DNA of 64,000 nt from Torreya grandis (taxonomy: Eukaryota > Streptophyta > Pinopsida > Cupressales > Taxaceae). The notes below the pieces were generated by a model. The model was not told the DNA's origin. It saw only the letters and a list, made by a program, of their open reading frames with translations, and made no database searches. Numbering within the stretch: position 1 is the first letter of the stretch; each line of letters opens with the position of its first letter. Positions 46,318-57,439 of this stretch are shown in pieces. The translations under genes and the position numbers were made by a program. Location of the stretch: the NCBI GenBank assembly GCA_037957365.1, contig JARHVA010000001.1:16273001-16337000 (forward strand). The letters run 5' to 3'.

Positions 46318-48900
46318 TGTAATCTTTGATTGTAAAGTGTATAGATTATTTTGGATAGGGATTGTTGGAGGTGGATGAAACATCATCTAGATGAACATAT
46401 TTTGATTTGGTATTTGGAAGTACATTTTTATCATTTTTAAGGGCTTATTCTACAATGGGATAATGATGGGCTTGGAAATGTTCATCTTACAATACTGATA
46501 AGGTTGCGTATCTCCAGAGATTATGACTTCCATATTAGAGTGTGAGAATTTTAGACATTGATGTAAAGTGGAAGGAATGACATGCATGTCATGAATCTAT
46601 GAACAATTGAGGAGGAATTTATACAAAAGCTCAATGTCAAGGACATGAAATAGGGTTTGATGTGTAACAATCCCAATAATGATGGGTAGATAAATAGTGC
46701 TATATGATTCTCTTTTGATATTATCATATCCCTTGATGGTAATGATGTTTAATTCCATGTTTGATTCTGATTACCTGAGGTGCTTAATCAACCTAATTGT
46801 GTAAATGTTTAGTGTTAACCCATTTTTTATGAGTACATATTTAGTTTTATCTGGAAATAATCACCTCTATGTAGAGATGATTATTATGGAATGATACCAT
46901 TGGTAAAATATCATTGTGACAAAAGGTGATTTGTTGACCTGAGGAAAAATGTCTTACACGTGATTTTAATTATGAGGGTAAATATCACTAGGAACCTTTG
47001 ATTGATGTAGGTTTTTGGTATAAGATGTCCTTTTGAATAGAAGATGGTTCATAATAGATCCAAGATGTAAATCTATGTGGGTTGATTCTCCAACTGTTCT
47101 ATAAGGTCATATTGCTTTTTTATTGTGGATGTGGATGGTTTTGTTTTGGATATGGAAACGTTTTGTATTTTATTATGGGATTTTTGTGTGGGATTCCCTT
47201 GAATTGTGACCTTTGGTGTCGAGTAGTAAAAACACATTCTCAAGATTAGATGGGGTTATTGTATTGGGTAATAGAAGGTCCTTGGGTGATGACTCTAGCA
47301 TGTTGAGTTGTGTTAGGTTGATGGTAAGAATTGATTTTAATAGTGGCACAATGTTATCATAACTATGTAAGGCATTGTGATAGTCCACATAATTGGTGTT
47401 ATTGTGTTGACCTTCGTGGTGATCTTTATTTCACTATTGCTAATTATGTTGATCATGTTTTGGGAATGGATCCTTAAAAATTCTCATATTCTCATTATGT
47501 GATATGGATGCCTAATTGGTGGCCTAGATATTGCCATGATCAATAGATATTTAATGTAGTATTTGAGTTTCATACAATGATAAAGAGCATGACCTTTAAT
47601 ATGATGATACTCACATTATTCATCATCCTTGTACCATTATGTCTTAGGTTGTCCTAGTTCAAAATGATTTGTTGGTGGGAATAAAATCATGTTTATTGTA
47701 ACAAGTTGTTCAAAAAATGATTATATGGGTTCTTCAATAGGATCGTGTATCCACCTTCGATATGGAGTCTTGATAAGAAGTCTATTGAGAGTGAATTTTA
47801 GATTGGAATGGAAGTTTTGAACATGTCTTGTTTAAATATTTTTCACATGTTTAGACTCTCTAACTTCACCACCCACTACATTCTTTTCCTTATTAAAGAA
47901 CTTGGTTTTATCTTTGCACTGGAGCATTAGCCTAAGGTTGATGTGAAGTGTCTTTAGAGAACACTTTAATTAGACATTACTAAAGATATCCTTGTAAATT
48001 TGGAGTCCATTTTGGATGATTTCATTAAATGTGGTGGAATATTGGATTTGACATGATGGGTTATTTCTTGATTAAGATTTTACACAAAAATATTTGTTAA
48101 TTATTTTTTGGGAAATGAATGAGTAAATCAGCTGGCAAAACTCCTCCATCATTGCATAAAGGATGATAAAATTTCCCCACTTATCTATTTGGAGTTACAA
48201 AGGTCCATCAATGTCAACCTATATTCTACGTTGTATGAGAAATGCCTTTCAAAATGTTCTATCAAGTCTGAAAATGTAGTGATGGATTCGTTAAACAAAT
48301 GGAGTAACCATTTCAAAGCTTGACCGCCTAAGATTTGGGGAAATAAATTTACAAATAAAATGTGATTATGCACCACTTATTGACAAACCATGAATAAATG
48401 TCTAAGGTGGTCCCATGGATCTTCTTTCCTTTTATATTTATCAAATTTAGGCACCTAAAAATGAGGGTGAAATGGGATTTGAAAAATATTTTCATCGAAT
48501 GGATATAGACATAGCTCCTCAAACATGAACTTTGTGTTTTGGTTTCCTTCCTATAATACTTCAATAATGTTTTTCATCTCTTACCACTCTTGAGCAAAAG
48601 GAATGTTTAAATAAGGATTTGATGTATGTTGATGGATGAATGGAGGTTGATTAGGAGATGATTATAAATTGGCATTGGATCTAGGGGGTATGAAAACCCT
48701 ATTTCCAACTTTATAATTATTGGTTTGTTGTTGTTGTTGACTAAATGAGATGTGTTGTTGATAATTGGGTGGGATTTGTTGTTGTTGTTTGGATGATGTC
48801 TGAGAAATAGATGATGTGGCCATTAAAGTTGAGGCCAAAGTAGTTATCATTTAGCCAACATGGTAAAGTTGGTCAATTATGACTCTTTTTGGGTCTTGAG
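46318..48900 (-). pseudogene. Element F gag region
   Basis: Read right to left. A Gln-rich stretch (48662-48850, QQQQQ and SFSQQQQQTN) is followed by a segment at 48349-48564 and by the gag core at 48185-48376, LFPQILGGQALKWLLHLFN then FSDLIEHFERHFSYN, the typical gypsy gag motif. At about 47505-47600 comes EYHHIKGHALYHCMKLKYYI, a finger-like motif of the kind found before protease in Tat-type elements. The remainder to 46318 reads poorly and ends where D is inserted. Stops and frameshifts are frequent. Confidence 0.75.
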
Positions 48901-50197
48901 AAGACTACTCTACTAAATTTTATTTTCCTTTTTTAGTATCTTCATGATCTAAATAGAGGTTTTTAGTATGGTGTTAATCTTGATCAATGGGATAACTAGT
49001 AGTGGTTTATTATTGGTCATGGACCTCTTGGTCTTGTCTATAAGTTAGATGCATAGAGTCTCTTTCAACATATATGGAATCACTTATTTGGGCTAGATGC
49101 GACAAGATTTGACATTTATTTCAATAAAGATATTATTCTAGGTAAGAGTTTACGTGATCTATTTTGAACCACTAGCTAACATTGTCTTGGTCATATATGT
49201 TTTGATCAACATCACTATCAGTGTGACTATCATGTTATTGATTTAGAGGGAATGGATTGTTACCAGAATTAATTTCAATTGAGGGATGGTTACCCAAATT
49301 TGCATAAAAATTTGGGTTAGCTTTGGCTCAACTCCTAGTGAAATGTACTATGGATGTTAGGCTCAATGTGAAATGACATAATTTAACTTTTTGGACTTGA
49401 ATGTGGATTTTGACTCTACAAATTCTTTAGTTTATTTTTTGTTTTATTTTTATTGAATTTAATTTTTAATTGGAAAAAACAATGTTCATACACATATAAA
49501 AATAAACCAATCAATCCTATAAGTTAAGAGAATAACTGCAAGGAAAACCACAAGAAAAAATAGATGATCTAGAAAAGGTCTTGAAGAATTTGTGGGTTAT
49601 AAATTCTACTTTTTTGTCTATTGGATATTGACAACCAAATGTTTCACAACACTAAATATAGAGGTTTATGTCCCTATATCCAACTAAATCTAGTTTCAAG
49701 GGTATGTTGAGAGTAGCTTCTTAGGGCTAACTATTTATCGGTGCACCATAAATCTAAAAGCAAAAAAGATTTATAAGACTAAAATTTATTACAAATCTTT
49801 CTAGATGGTCCTTGATATACCTTGTGGCATGTGAGGCTCAAAATTTTGTCAAAGCAAAAATCCAAATGGGTCATTTGTGGGAGGGTCTTGTCACTTCATG
49901 ACCACTTCAGCCATAATATTTTATTAAAGTGATATTAAAAATTTAAATCTTTGAGGGTGATGTCTGATAGCTTAGCATTAGGAATAAATCCTTTTATTTC
50001 ATGAGTTGTGCTTCATACACATAATTTTTATGCTCTTATGATATTTACCACTCACTTTATATATCATGTCAAATATATAGGGTTGGTATATATGGTGGGG
50101 TATAAATTATCAGTCATTGTGTCCTAAGGAATCGTAAGAAGGTGATGAAATACATCACATGCAAGCAAAATAAAAGGATCGACACTTATTTTTGATT
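48901..50197 (-). other. Element F leader, no gene seen
   Basis: AT-rich sequence between gag and the primer-like site. No motif was recognised on either strand. Confidence 0.45.
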
Positions 50198-50330
50198 CCC
50201 AAGTATCATCACCAATGTGATGCCAAGGAAAGAGCATACACAAGCACAATCAAGGTAACAAATTCATAAAGTTGTTTTTAATTTCTAAGTATTGTCACCA
50301 ATGTGATATCAAGGAAAGAACATAGACAAC
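50198..50330 (-). repeat. duplicated primer-site-like segment of element F
   Basis: AAGTATCATCACCAATGTGA (50201) and AAGTATTGTCACCAATGTGA (50287) are 86 bp apart, each followed by a similar CAAGGAAAGA block. On the minus strand they read TTGGCATCACATTGGTGATG and TTGATATCACATTGGTGACA; a TTGGC start is typical of gypsy primer sites. They lie where the 5' LTR/interior border of F is expected. Confidence 0.5.
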
Positions 50331-51049
50331 TTTTTGATATAAAAATAAACAACATTTACAATGATGAAAAAATATTTTGATCTAATTACTAAAAAAAATT
50401 ATTTATATACTATTTGCAAGCAATCAAAAAACTTGAAATAAGCATAATCAGTAAAATAAAAGTAAGATTAGCAAGAAAATAAAATAAAATCTTTTCTTGG
50501 TTCAAATTTTTTCTCCTTTAGCAAGTGTCATGCACAAAATAGTCAGTAAGTTGTTTTTGAAAAGGTAAGCAATCCAAAGATCCTACAAGTTATCCAAAGT
50601 AGAATCAAAAAATGAAGATAATGCCACAAAACTAAGTTTGAGGCAAAAATCTAACAAGATTAGAAACAAGAAGATATAAGTTAAAAACAACATATATCTA
50701 ACTTATATGTGAGAAATCAAGGTTAGAAATGAATAAGTTTGAAATATGTGATTTTAAATACCAAAATATCAAAATCAAAGTGATTATTTTAGCTTAAAAT
50801 GATTCAAAAACATGCAAACAAAATGTTAATAGTGTAATCTTCCTTGTCCTTTGAAAACATACATAATGAATAGAAGATAATTGAAACATTTATGATCCTC
50901 AGGAATCACCTAATAGACATGAGGAGAGCATACACATTTTAATTATCATTAATAATTTGTAACTTTCAAATAAGAAAAAAATTGAGGAATTACGAGTCAC
51001 ATCGAGCGTACTAAAATATAACACAAGAACAAATATTATTAAATTGTTA

Positions 51050-51205
51050 GAAATCCAAATAAAATATAAACTAATTAAATCTATTCTAGTGTACTTTAGA
51101 TGAGTTATCTAAGAATAAATTAAATGAGAAATCCAAATAAAATATAAACTAATTAAATATATTCTAGTGTACTTTAGATGAGTTATCTAAGAATAAATTA
51201 AATGA
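51050..51205. repeat. 78-bp tandem duplication
   Basis: GAAATCCAAATAAAATATAA begins at 51050 and again at 51128. The two 78-bp units are nearly identical (one difference seen, CTATTC versus ATATTC), far closer than other repeat pairs here, so this is a recent event. Confidence 0.93.
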
Positions 51206-52248
51206 GGGAGGCTGAAAATAGAAAATAACATACCTTCATTTACTCATTCATAAATTGGATGTTGCTCAGATTGATTGTTGATTATTGTCGTTGAAAAAGG
51301 ATTGATTGAGATGCATCAGTAATTCAGAAACACTTCTTCTAATTTTTATGTTTTATTGATTATCTTGATGAGTTAAATTTGTGATGGAAATTCTTTCGAT
51401 GACACTTCATTATACAATTCAAGTTTAGTGGAAATAGATGTAAATGGATCCATTTATAGATTTGGTTTGATTAATGAGAGTCATTGACCTTGGTTAAATA
51501 TCAGTGGTGGATGATGATTGAATTGATGAGAGATTATTAAATTGTTTAGTTGGAATCTTAGGAGTAGAAAATAGGTGGGGATATTGGACACATAGATGAT
51601 TGAAAGGATTATTTAATTTGATAGTGGAGGTTAGTGGGATTTTATTTGGATTATTAAATTCATAAAGAAAAATCTCTAGATTATAAAATTTTAATGATGG
51701 GGGAAAGGTAGAGCTTGTGACATTATTGAAGTTAGGAAAGTGGAATCTTTGAATTATAAAATTAAAATTATGGGAGACAGGTGGAGCTTGTGACATCATT
51801 GAAATTTGGAAACATGAATCTTTATATTATAGAATTTATATGATGGGGATCAAGTAGAGTGATCTAGGCAACAATTCTGGTGACATTTTGGGTGATGGGT
51901 CCACCCCAATGGATGACAGAACTTCTGGGAGCCATAACTTTTGCATCGTAGCTCCAATTGACTCACCGTTGGAAAGATAAGAATGAGGAGAATGTAGTGA
52001 TATGTCATGTATCTCAACTTGATAAATTTTCACCCCAAAAAACCCAATGGAAGTGACCCAAATTTCAATTTTAGTAGTGCAGTCTAAAAATAGTAAGTTT
52101 TTAAAAATAGTAATTCCTCAAATTTTGTATTGTTGTAAATCATGGAAATCAAACCACTTAATCTCCCTTGAGATTGGTGACCTTCCACATCCTCCTCACA
52201 CCTTAAAAATATATATAAATGAATATGTAATCTGAAATGGAAATTAGA

Positions 52249-52321
52249 TATCTCTTCTCAGAGATAGGCATATGTTTGGGTCTACAAATTTGATCAATAA
52301 GACATCTCTTCTCAGAGATAG
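52249..52321. repeat. twin hairpins
   Basis: TATCTCT-TCTC-AGAGATA at 52249-52266 is a perfect 7-bp stem with a 4-base loop; the same sequence with one changed end base recurs at 52303-52320, 54 bp away. Confidence 0.8.
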
Positions 52322-53141
52322 CATTTTCTGAATTGTGTTGTTCTTATTTCTTGAATTATATTTCAACAAAAGCTTTTGAGTTTTGGATCACAGAGTCTAT
52401 GGCATAATTTAAATTTAGAAAGTGGAAGGGGGTAGAAAATGATGTCATTATATGGGGATTATTTGATTTTTGTATTTTGATAATTGTGGATATTCAAAAT
52501 CCATAGAATTAGGGAAGGACTAGTTAATTGATTTAGATTGATTAATTAATGGAATAGGATGAAAATTTTATGGGATTGGAGATGTTTATGGAATAAAATT
52601 TTAATTGACAAAGGGTGATGAATAGTGAAGGTTATGGATATTAGTGCAGATAGAATATTGATTAGTTAAAATTAATATGAAGTGTATGATTTTATGTGTC
52701 TATAATTTGTATCCTAGTCTATTGAGAGAGAGAGGATTTTTAAGATCATCTTAACTTGTGCATACAAAAATCATTTGTGTGCAATCTTTGAATAGTGAGT
52801 AATGAAATATTTACCCATAAAAGGCTAAGAAGTGGTAGTAACTTGTACATGTTTAGAATTATATACTGAAAATAGGAGTACAATTGACTCACCCACTAGA
52901 GTTTTTTCCATATTGGGTTTTCTATTTGACATATCTTGTGTTCTATGTGCTTAATGTTGTCTTAATTTTATCTCCATTTATTACATTAGGTTATAATTTC
53001 AATTATAACACTACATATCTCCATTTTAGAAATAAAAATAACTTAGAACAATAGGCTTTCAATTAACATGTTGAGCTAGGAATATATGATCCATGTTGGT
53101 GAAACTTAGTGCAGAATATCCACGTAGTTTATGGATTAGAT

Positions 53142-53153
53142 TAGTATCAGAGC
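53142..53153 (+). other. Element G primer binding site
   Basis: TAGTATCAGAGC, the initiator-Met site TGGTATCAGAGC with one G-to-A change. It marks the end of the 5' LTR of G. Confidence 0.75.
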
Positions 53154-53356
53154 AAGTTTTACATTTTGGATATAAAATGTTTCTAACATTTTATACAAGT
53201 TGTGTTAGTTTGTGTTTCATTATAATGTATGGTTTTATGTGACCTATGTGCAATTTTATGCTCATTACCCAAATAACAAGTGATAGCAGGGAAGGTGACT
53301 TGGTTACCTTGTAGGAAGACATATCCATAGGGAAGTGGACAAAATAAGTGAGAATC

Positions 53357-54230
53357 ATGGAAAATTCTAATGATGAAGAGGCCTAGACAACCGAAGAATA
53401 GTTCTACAAGTTGAAAGAGGATGTTGCTAGTATTTTAATTTCCTTGAAGAAGCTTGATAAGTTAGAATCCATTATAGGCATACTCATGGAAAAGCTATGT
53501 GTTTATAGGGAGGCACTAGAAGCAAGCGAGGAGCTGAAATCAAATGATTATCATAATAAATTTCATACTAGTGAGGCTCCACCTCCATTTAAAGCTAAAT
53601 CAAATATTGAAATTTAGCCATATAAATGAGAGGTGAATTTGGATAAGCTAGACCATTGGCTATCTCAACTTGAGGTATACTTCATTTTACATCTTATTAA
53701 TGAGTGTCAACAAATCTCATTTACAAGGTTAAATTTATCTAATCATGCATTAACTTGATTTAAGAGTTATGTTTATTATTTGGCTATGAAAAATCTACCA
53801 CCAATTAGGAAGTGGGATGAGTTTAAAGTTTTGATTAAGAATAAATTTTATCCTATTATTGTTTAGAAATATCTTAGTCAAAAAGTAGGAAAAAGTGTGT
53901 AGGATTATACTAGTGTATTTTGAAATGTAGCAGTTCAAATGGGTCAAGACACATTTGATCATGATATCTTTATGAAGTATGTCAGGGCATTTCACAATCA
54001 CTTGAGAAGGCCAATGTTACTTGCCAATTCAAATGATCTTGATAAGGCTTATTCTCAGGCTCATTATCTTGAGATGGATGAATATAAAGGTTTGACTCCC
54101 TCTTCAAATGGTAAGGAACATGCATTGATTGTTACTTCTATTTCTAATAAAGAATGTGTGAAGTACTATAGGCACTATGATGTTAGTGGTCATACTTAGG
54201 AGACTTTTTGGAAGTTGCATCCATAATAAC
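53357..54230 (+). pseudogene. Element G gag (Ty3/gypsy)
   Basis: The ATG at 53357 opens a frame that stays in one phase to about 54230. It has an N-terminal helical part (53411-53617, ILISLKKLDKLESIIGI), then the gag core with KLDHWLSQLEVYFI (about 53645-53686), FTRLNLSNHALT (about 53720) and KWDEFKVLIKNKFYPII (about 53813-53863), and an open C-terminal part (53939-54199). The zinc knuckle reads YYRHYDVSGHT, stop, ETFW (about 54163-54213): all three Cys positions are replaced by Tyr, Tyr and Phe. Stops are TAG, TGA and TAA. It would form the capsid. Confidence 0.85.
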
Positions 54231-54640
54231 ATCCCTTTAGAAATAAGAGAAAGAATAAATTGTGGACCTTAATCTTAGAAAAAGAGGATGTGTTCAACCA
54301 AGATGGAGAAGACAGGATGTTTTTCACCTCCCTTCAAAGGAAGGTATGTTTTTGAAATGACACTAAAAAAAAGTGAACCTTCTAAACTTTTCCATATCAA
54401 AGTTCAAATTAAGATGAAGGTAGATGCTTTTTTCCATTTATGCTCTCAAGAAAACTTAATTAGTAAAGATTTGGTAGATAGAATTGGGTTAGAGGTATAC
54501 AATCATCCAAATACTTATGCACTAGGATGGGTGAAATAAAGAGTAGAGATAAAAGTTTCCAAGCAATGTAATGTCAAATCTGTAATAAATGAACATTTCA
54601 TTGACAATGTTATTTTGGATGTAGTATCAATGGATGTTTG
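54231..54640 (+). pseudogene. Element G protease, 5' part
   Basis: After a frame change at about 54240, the open stretch 54288-54539 reads KLFHIKVQIKMKVDAFFHL then CSQENLISKDLVDRIGLE. In gypsy elements the active site is D[S/T]G at the position that reads HLCSQ here, so it is lost. NHPNTYALGWV and KVSKQCNVK follow, also typical of this protease-linker. The sequence is cut at GTTTG (54636-54640), one copy of the target duplication of H; it resumes at 56513. Confidence 0.82.
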
Positions 54641-54955
54641 TGTAATATACCTAGGGAGTGATAGATTAGTAGCATAAATAATATAATAGTGATTAGTAGT
54701 GAATAGTATTTTAATACCACATGCATAAGAATAAGGATTTGGGTAGATTAAAATAGTATAAATTAGAGGGCTTAGGCCATTTTAAGATCATCCAAACAAA
54801 TATAAATCAATTAGAGTTTACTATTCTGATAAGGAGGTAACCCCTCGAATTGGCAAGCGATTGTAGAGTTATTCATTCCCATCAAAAAAGAATATTTTAG
54901 TAATATAATCAATGTTTATGTGTATTTATGTGTATGATATATTAGGTTCATATCA
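54641..54955 (+). repeat. Element H 5' LTR
   Basis: It starts TGTAATATACCTAGGGAG and ends TTCATATCA. TATAAATTAGAGGG (about 54754) is the likely TATA region. It aligns with 56202-56507, roughly one site in eight differing by eye. Confidence 0.95.
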
Positions 54956-54957
54956 TC

Positions 54958-54969
54958 TGGTATCAGAGC
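54958..54969 (+). other. Element H primer binding site
   Basis: TGGTATCAGAGC, an unchanged initiator-Met tRNA site two bases after the LTR. Confidence 0.95.
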
Positions 54970-55392
54970 ACTTTCAAGGGCCAAATTTTATTTTATTTTT
55001 AAGGTTTGGGTAGTCATATAGTTGTAAAGTTGTAGGAAGGGTTTGTAGCATTTGTACAAGAGATTTTAGAGTGAGATTTTTGATTGGTATTCTTTTGTAG
55101 AGTTGAGAGAGGTATTTTTGTGGATATATTGGGAAATTATATTTGTCAAAATGAAGTTTTTGAAGAGCTAGTTAGATATATGAAGCTGAAATCTATGAAT
55201 TCAAAGTGCAAATTTTCATTTTTTATCAAAATAACCTGACTGTTCTACATATTGATCTCAAATAGTAACGAATCACGGTAAAAAATTTTTGGGTTTTGTG
55301 CATCTTTATCTAAAATTTCCATAATAGTTTGAATTTTTAAATTTTTTTTAGTACTATATAAGTTACCTCAATTTTATTAACTATTATTTGTA
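54970..55392 (+). other. Element H leader
   Basis: About 420 bp between the primer site and the AAT tract. No motif was recognised. Confidence 0.6.
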
Positions 55393-56184
<792 letters not shown>

Positions 56185-56185
<1 letters not shown>

Positions 56186-56201
56186 TTTAAGGGGGATGGA
56201 A
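56185..56201 (+). other. Element H polypurine tract
   Basis: TTTTAAGGGGGATGGAA immediately before the 3' LTR. Confidence 0.85.
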
Positions 56202-56507
56202 TGTAGTATACCTAGGGAGGGATAGATTAGTAGCATAGATAATAGAATAGTGAATAGTGGTTTAATACCACATACATAAGAATAAAGAGTTGGATAGATT
56301 AGAGTAGTATAAATAAGAGGGATTAGACCATTGTCAGATCATCCAAGTAAATATAAATAAATTAGAGTTTAATACTTTGATAAGAAGGTATCCCCCTCAA
56401 AGTGGCAGGCAATTATGGATTTATTCCTTGCCACCAAAAAGGAATATTTTAGTAATATAATCAGTGTTTATGTGTATTTATGTGTATGAGATATTAGGTT
56501 CATATTA
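56202..56507 (+). repeat. Element H 3' LTR
   Basis: It starts TGTAGTATACCTAGGGAG and ends TTCATATTA (CA changed to TA). TATAAATA at 56308-56315 is the TATA box. Confidence 0.95.
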
Positions 56508-56512
56508 GTTTG

Positions 56513-57230
56513 TGGCCTAGTCTTTCACAAATCCTACATATATGTGTGTGATGTAGTAATCATGATAAGGGAGAATTAGTATCATTTGGTCAAGGAGGGG
56601 TAGGACTACATCATCCACTCCTATGAAGGGAAATCTCTAATATCCTTGGTAACTATGACTCAAGGTAAAAAGTTGTTGAATGCTAGTGGCAAGATTCTCC
56701 TTTTGAAAAATAAGGGTATAGATTGGTGTAATACTTTTTAAGGCATATACATTAACCAAAAGCATAAGTTACCACTAGTGTATCCTCTATCTATTTACAT
56801 TCTTTAGCATTATTTGATGGAAGTAAATAGGCCATATAATGGTAATGAAGAGGTGAACATTGAAGTTCACAAGGATGGAGAATTGTTTCTAGTAGATGCA
56901 CCTCCAAAATAGGGAAAGGAAGAGGGGACAAATATTCCTCACCCTATGAGCTCCTAAATATTTTAGGGACCAAAAGTCTTAAATTAGAAGGGCATGATCC
57001 AAATTTGGATCCTTATGTATTAGCTATGTTTGTTATATATTTTGACCATTACAAATTTTTGTAATTCATGTGTGTAAGACACTTCATGTTAAAACATCAT
57101 TTTAGATAGGTTGTAGTCTCATAAATAGTATGAATATGATTTGGACATCCCTAGAATGGTGAAGTTAGCAACTTTTAGCTCTTGAATTTTAAAAGTTTTC
57201 ATGTAGATGGAGAATCAATAATCCACCTTA
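56513..57230 (+). pseudogene. Element G protease-RT linker, 3' part
   Basis: It resumes the G reading frame after H with TGGCCTAGTCTTTC, then reads poorly through a segment resembling the gypsy protease-RT linker: a short patch near 56570 looks like the ENQYHLVKEG-type motif, and SLVTMTQGKKLLNAS-like sequence lies at about 56650-56690. EEVNIEVHKDGELFLVDAPPK is visible at 56851-56910. No RT motif appears before the LTR of element J begins, so G is truncated or continues outside the region. Confidence 0.6.
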
Positions 57231-57234
57231 TATC

Positions 57235-57439
57235 ATTATTTGAGAGGCTCACATATATAGCCTAATACATCTCCTGTAATCGAGTAAATTAGGCAAGACA
57301 AATATTAAATAGGAAGCTATAAATAGGCTTGACATGAATATCAAATGCAATAATAATAATAACTAAAACAACAATAATTTGTTTAATTTGTAACAACAAA
57401 CTATACCAATATTAAATAATAAGCTTAATTATTATAATA
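57235..57439 (-). repeat. Element J 3' LTR, left edge uncertain
   Basis: On the minus strand AAGGGAGGG (complement of 57440-57448) is followed by TATTATAATAATTAAGC, a likely decayed TGTT start. Two internal AAT runs are present. No 5' copy was found. Confidence 0.5.

Larger units (their letters stand above)
29716..50230 (-). mobile_element. Element F: Ty3/gypsy (Tat-type) element, host of D
   Basis: The pol part (29716-34008) and the gag part (46318-48900) are both on the minus strand, in the order expected for one element, and are separated exactly by element D (34014-46317). A candidate primer site is at 50198-50226. The LTRs must lie outside these limits, probably at about 27000-29700 and 50230-52700, but I could not pair them, so the given limits are only the recognisable core. 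Confidence 0.75.
50331..53141. other. border of elements F and G, LTRs not delimited
   Basis: It should contain the 5' LTR of F (minus) and the 5' LTR of G (plus, ending just before 53142). A 'ttttttccatattgggttttct' phrase at about 52905 resembles U5 sequence of plant LTRs. No protein motif is visible; frames at 51494-52033 are shadows of AT-rich sequence. A tandem duplication and twin hairpins inside are listed separately. Confidence 0.4.

Noticed and set aside
48662..48850. Gln-rich frame considered as a host transcription-factor fragment
   Set aside because: It directly precedes the gypsy gag core in the same orientation and fits the N-terminus of F gag.
57235..57439. A matching 5' LTR for J at 61421-61957
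   Set aside because: I could not find shared sequence by eye; left unassigned.
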